From Calditrichota bacterium (lineage in GTDB: Bacteria > Zhuqueibacterota > Zhuqueibacteria > Residuimicrobiales > Krinioviventaceae), in NCBI GenBank assembly GCA_003818595.1, contig RPQV01000157.1, positions 1 through 7,473 on the forward strand: a DNA stretch of 7,473 bases, written 5' to 3'. The translations under genes and the position numbers were made by a program. Every line of letters starts with the position of its first letter. The first letter of the stretch is position 1. Under the pieces are notes generated by a model. It worked only from the letters and a program-made list of their open reading frames with translations, ran no database searches and had not been told where the DNA came from. Positions 5,049 to 7,473 of this stretch are shown one piece after another.

Positions 5049-6947
5049 ATGGACTATAATCTTATGCATGACAATGTCCGCGTTTTGAATCAAGAAATTG
5101 AAACTCATCTTTCTATTTTAGATAGCCTCGCTGAAGGGATTATAATTGCTGACTCGAACGGTCAGTTTCTTTATTTTAATAGCGTTGCTGCGAAAATATT
5201 GGGGCTCGGCTTGCAGAATATACCTGTTTCGGAATGGTCATCGGTCTATGGGTGCTTTTATCCGGATAACCTGACACCTTTTCCTTCGGATCAATTGCCG
5301 CTTGCCCGCGCACTCAGGGGTGAAAAGGTATCTGACCAAGTCGTGTTTATCAAAAATCCCAACCGCCCGGAAGGCGCCTATATCAACATCAGCGCCAATC
5401 CCATAAAAAATGGCGATGAATTCATTCGCGGCGGCGTCGTCATATTTCATGATATCTCTGAAACTGTACGTACAGAAAAATTGCTGAAAGCCAGTAAGGA
5501 ACGTATTACAGCGCAATTCAAGGGTTTTCCAATTCCAACCTATGTTTGGCAGCGTACAGTCGATGATTTTGTCCTCATTGATTATAATAATGCAGCGAAT
5601 ATCATCACCAAAGGATGGATAAAAAACCACGTCGGTGCAAAATTAAGCGCCATGTATACAGCATCTCCGGAAATTGTGGATGATTTTTTTAAATGCTACC
5701 ATGAAAAGAACATTGTCAAACGGGAGTTTGTCTATCATCTTCGCAGTACGGGTGAAGCACGCGATCTGATCGTCAGTTACGTTTATATCCAACCAGATCT
5801 GATTATGGTGCATGCAGAAGACTGCACCGAGCGTAAAAAAGCAGAAAGTGAATTGAAAAAACTGGTGAATGCTGTCGAACAGACTGCCGATATTGTCTTC
5901 ATCACCAATCAGAATGGTGTGATCGATTATATTAATCCGGCTTTCACCCAGATCACGGGTTATGAGCGTGATGAGGTCATGGGGAGAAAACCCGGCATGC
6001 TGAGAAGCGGAAAGCACGATCATCTCTTTTATAAGAATATGTGGAACACCCTTCAAAATGGCGAACCTTTTATGGACACCATCATCAATATGAAGAAAAA
6101 TGGTGAATTATTCTGGTGCGAGCAGACCATAACACCAATAAGAGATCCGCAGGGAGAGATCACGCATTACGTATCGGTGGCCAAGGACGTCACGCAACTG
6201 AAAGAAAAACAGGAGATGGAACTCCAGCTTTCAATTGCCCAAAAGATTCAACAGCGAATATCGAGGGCGACCATTTCATTGCCTGGATTTGATATAGCCG
6301 GTAAAACTCATGCAGCGGTTCATACGTCGGGTGACTTTTATGATTTCATCACCATGCCGGATGGCTGTGTCGGTCTGGTGATAGCTGATGTCTGTGGCAA
6401 AGGAATCGGCCCTGCGTTAATTATGGCTGAAACGCGGGCATTTCTGCGCGCGTTTGCCAGACTGGAATCGGATCCGGCAGTGATACTTGATCGGCTCAAT
6501 GTCGAACTTTTTGCCGATCTTGAGGAAACTCAATTCGTGACGCTGATTTTTGCACGATTAGATCCGCAAAATAAAATGATTCAATATGCGAGCGCCGGAC
6601 ACGGCACTGCTTATTTATTGAACGACAGGGGAGAAGTCGATTTGGAAATGGAGAGTACCGGTATCCCTCTGGGATATATAAAGGACTGGAAATATGTAAA
6701 TGGTCCCTCGGCGACGCTATCTTCGGGAAGTGTTGTACTATTCATGACTGATGGCATTTCGGAGGCCATGGATACCCAGGAAAATGAATTCGGAGATCAT
6801 CATGCCGTCGATATCGTCCGTCAAAACCGATCGCGATCAGCGGCTGAAATAATAGAGTGCATTTATCAGGGCGTTATTGAATTTGCCGATGAAAATCAAC
6901 CTTTAGATGATATTACTTCCGTCATTTGCAAGATGATTGCTGAGTGA
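5049..6947 (+). CDS. PAS-PAS-PAS-SpoIIE (PP2C-type) serine phosphatase, RsbU-like
   Basis: This 632-residue cytosolic regulator has no membrane segment. PAS 1 (about 22-138) has SLAEGIIIADSNGQFLYFN and the subtype motif YPDNLTPFPSDQLPLARALRGE. PAS 2 (about 155-262) is more divergent and ends in ECDTER-like EDCTERKKAESE. PAS 3 (about 272-382) is canonical, with DIVFITNQNGVIDYINPAF, ITGYERDEVMGRKPGML and a closing SVAKDVTQLKE. A helical linker with IAQKIQQRI leads into the SpoIIE phosphatase domain (394-632). Its metal-binding acidic residues are present: Asp429 and Asp432 in SGDFYD, Asp447 in ADVCGKG, Asp568 in MTDG, and Asp620/621 in DDIT, so it should be active. Such enzymes dephosphorylate anti-sigma-factor antagonists (STAS proteins) in partner switching; no STAS or RsbW-like gene is in the window. 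The start is uncertain: ATG 5049 and ATG 5064 both lack a ribosome binding site; I list the first ATG. Confidence 0.92.
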   Translation: MDYNLMHDNVRVLNQEIETHLSILDSLAEGIIIADSNGQFLYFNSVAAKILGLGLQNIPVSEWSSVYGCFYPDNLTPFPSDQLPLARALRGEKVSDQVVFIKNPNRPEGAYINISANPIKNGDEFIRGGVVIFHDISETVRTEKLLKASKERITAQFKGFPIPTYVWQRTVDDFVLIDYNNAANIITKGWIKNHVGAKLSAMYTASPEIVDDFFKCYHEKNIVKREFVYHLRSTGEARDLIVSYVYIQPDLIMVHAEDCTERKKAESELKKLVNAVEQTADIVFITNQNGVIDYINPAFTQITGYERDEVMGRKPGMLRSGKHDHLFYKNMWNTLQNGEPFMDTIINMKKNGELFWCEQTITPIRDPQGEITHYVSVAKDVTQLKEKQEMELQLSIAQKIQQRISRATISLPGFDIAGKTHAAVHTSGDFYDFITMPDGCVGLVIADVCGKGIGPALIMAETRAFLRAFARLESDPAVILDRLNVELFADLEETQFVTLIFARLDPQNKMIQYASAGHGTAYLLNDRGEVDLEMESTGIPLGYIKDWKYVNGPSATLSSGSVVLFMTDGISEAMDTQENEFGDHHAVDIVRQNRSRSAAEIIECIYQGVIEFADENQPLDDITSVICKMIAE

Positions 6948-6952
6948 TTCGG

Positions 6953-7473
6953 TCAGGGTTGTGGGGACAGTCGAGCCACCCAGCCGCCTGCGGGCGCCAA
7001 CTCGAGCATCAGTGTATCTTCTCTTTGTACCATTCGGCGGTGAACAGCATAGTCTGACGCATAGCGATCAGCATTGATGCCGTCGCAATATATCTCCGCC
7101 TGCCATTGACCCTGCGTCAGAAAGTTGAGTGATACTTTCATCTGACGCGCTGTCCAGTCGGTTATTGCAGCCAGATACCAATCACGGTCATGTCTGCGGG
7201 CGAGCAGGAGATAATCACCGACTCTCCCTTCAAGTGCTACGATTTCATCCCAGGTTGTGGGAATGTCGACTAGGAATTGGGTAAATTCCGGTTCACGCAT
7301 ATAATCGGATGGATTTCCAGCCAGGTACTGCTGCGGACTTTCGAATATGACATAAAGCGCTAATTCGTGGATGCGCGTACCCTGACTCATGGGTTTGTTG
7401 AATATTGCGCGAAAGTCACCCTGCTGCGCGTTCAGCATGGGGCCGCCTTCATAGTCGAGTGGTCCTGCCGTCA
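6953..7473 (-). CDS. glycoside hydrolase family 97, C-terminal part; 5' end outside the window
   Basis: The frame is open across the right edge; before the Met at 7438 it reads AGPLDYEGGP, so the real start lies beyond the window. GH97 enzymes are alpha-glucosidases or alpha-galactosidases, often exported, with an N-terminal beta-sandwich, a TIM barrel and a C-terminal beta-sandwich. What remains is the barrel's last part (GPLDYEGGP, ELALYVIFESPQQYLAGNPSDY) and the C-terminal domain, with the family motifs IPTTWDE, GRVGDYLLLARR, DWYLAAITDWTARQ, IYCDGINADRYASDY and the closing LELAPAGGWVARL. The catalytic acid and base residues of the family lie upstream and cannot be checked, so retaining versus inverting type and substrate are open. 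The stop is 5 bases from that of the convergent phosphatase gene. Confidence 0.9.
   Translation of the reverse strand, partial: TAGPLDYEGGPMLNAQQGDFRAIFNKPMSQGTRIHELALYVIFESPQQYLAGNPSDYMREPEFTQFLVDIPTTWDEIVALEGRVGDYLLLARRHDRDWYLAAITDWTARQMKVSLNFLTQGQWQAEIYCDGINADRYASDYAVHRRMVQREDTLMLELAPAGGWVARLSPQP

Noticed and set aside
5027..5060. TTGACT followed by TATAAT before the phosphatase gene
   Set aside because: The two hexamers are 22 bases apart, too far for a normal sigma70 promoter, and transcription from this TATAAT would begin after both usable ATG codons.
5238..6056. Two minus-strand open frames inside the phosphatase gene
   Set aside because: They mirror the PAS-coding sequence, have no start signals and no recognisable domains.
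6971..7005. TCGAG and CTCGA inverted repeat around a GC-rich stretch, considered as a terminator
   Set aside because: The arms are only 5 bases, lie within the conserved GH97 C-terminal coding sequence, and no T-run follows on either strand.
1..7473. CRISPR arrays, tRNA/rRNA genes, insertion sequences, toxin-antitoxin pairs
   Set aside because: I saw no regularly spaced repeats, cloverleaf-like sequence, transposase motifs or paired small toxin-antitoxin genes on either strand.

Overview
The window reads as an ordinary, gene-dense bacterial chromosome segment of moderate GC content, with no mobile element, CRISPR array, rRNA or tRNA visible. Several genes have strong Shine-Dalgarno sites of the AGGAGG type, which argues against Bacteroidota proper, a group that largely lacks them. 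The gene mix (GH97 glycosidase, PAS/SpoIIE phosphatase with a SGDFYD motif, PspC and LiaF-type membrane proteins, amidase_3) would fit an uncultured FCB-group lineage such as Calditrichota or KSB1. That placement is an inference and is not tested here.

Layout. Bases 1-3429 carry a same-strand (+) cluster. It holds the 3' part of an N-acetylmuramoyl-L-alanine amidase, a small putative lipoprotein, a protein-L-isoaspartate O-methyltransferase (Pcm) overlapping it by ATGA and carrying an extra hydrophobic leader, a double-PspC membrane protein, a three-hairpin LiaF-type membrane protein, and a truncated VanZ-like fragment. Bases 3430-4914 hold a divergent pair: a DUF302 gene on the minus strand and an NAD-dependent epimerase/dehydratase on the plus strand, sharing a 92-base control region. 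Bases 5049-6947 encode a three-PAS-domain SpoIIE/PP2C-type serine phosphatase resembling RsbU. From 6953 to the right edge runs the C-terminal part of a GH97 glycoside hydrolase on the minus strand, convergent with the phosphatase and only 5 bases away.

How they may work together. The first cluster has an envelope theme: peptidoglycan hydrolysis, an exported lipoprotein, possibly exported protein repair, and PspC/LiaF-type membrane stress proteins. The phosphatase is probably the sensory output enzyme of a partner-switching pathway whose partners are not in the window. DUF302, the epimerase and GH97 look like independent units.

I do not see a clearly new multi-gene system. The points most worth a second look are the Pcm leader that mirrors the upstream lipoprotein leader, the repeated LiaF-type membrane hairpin shared by two neighbouring proteins, and the VanZ-like remnant at the junction with the DUF302 gene.
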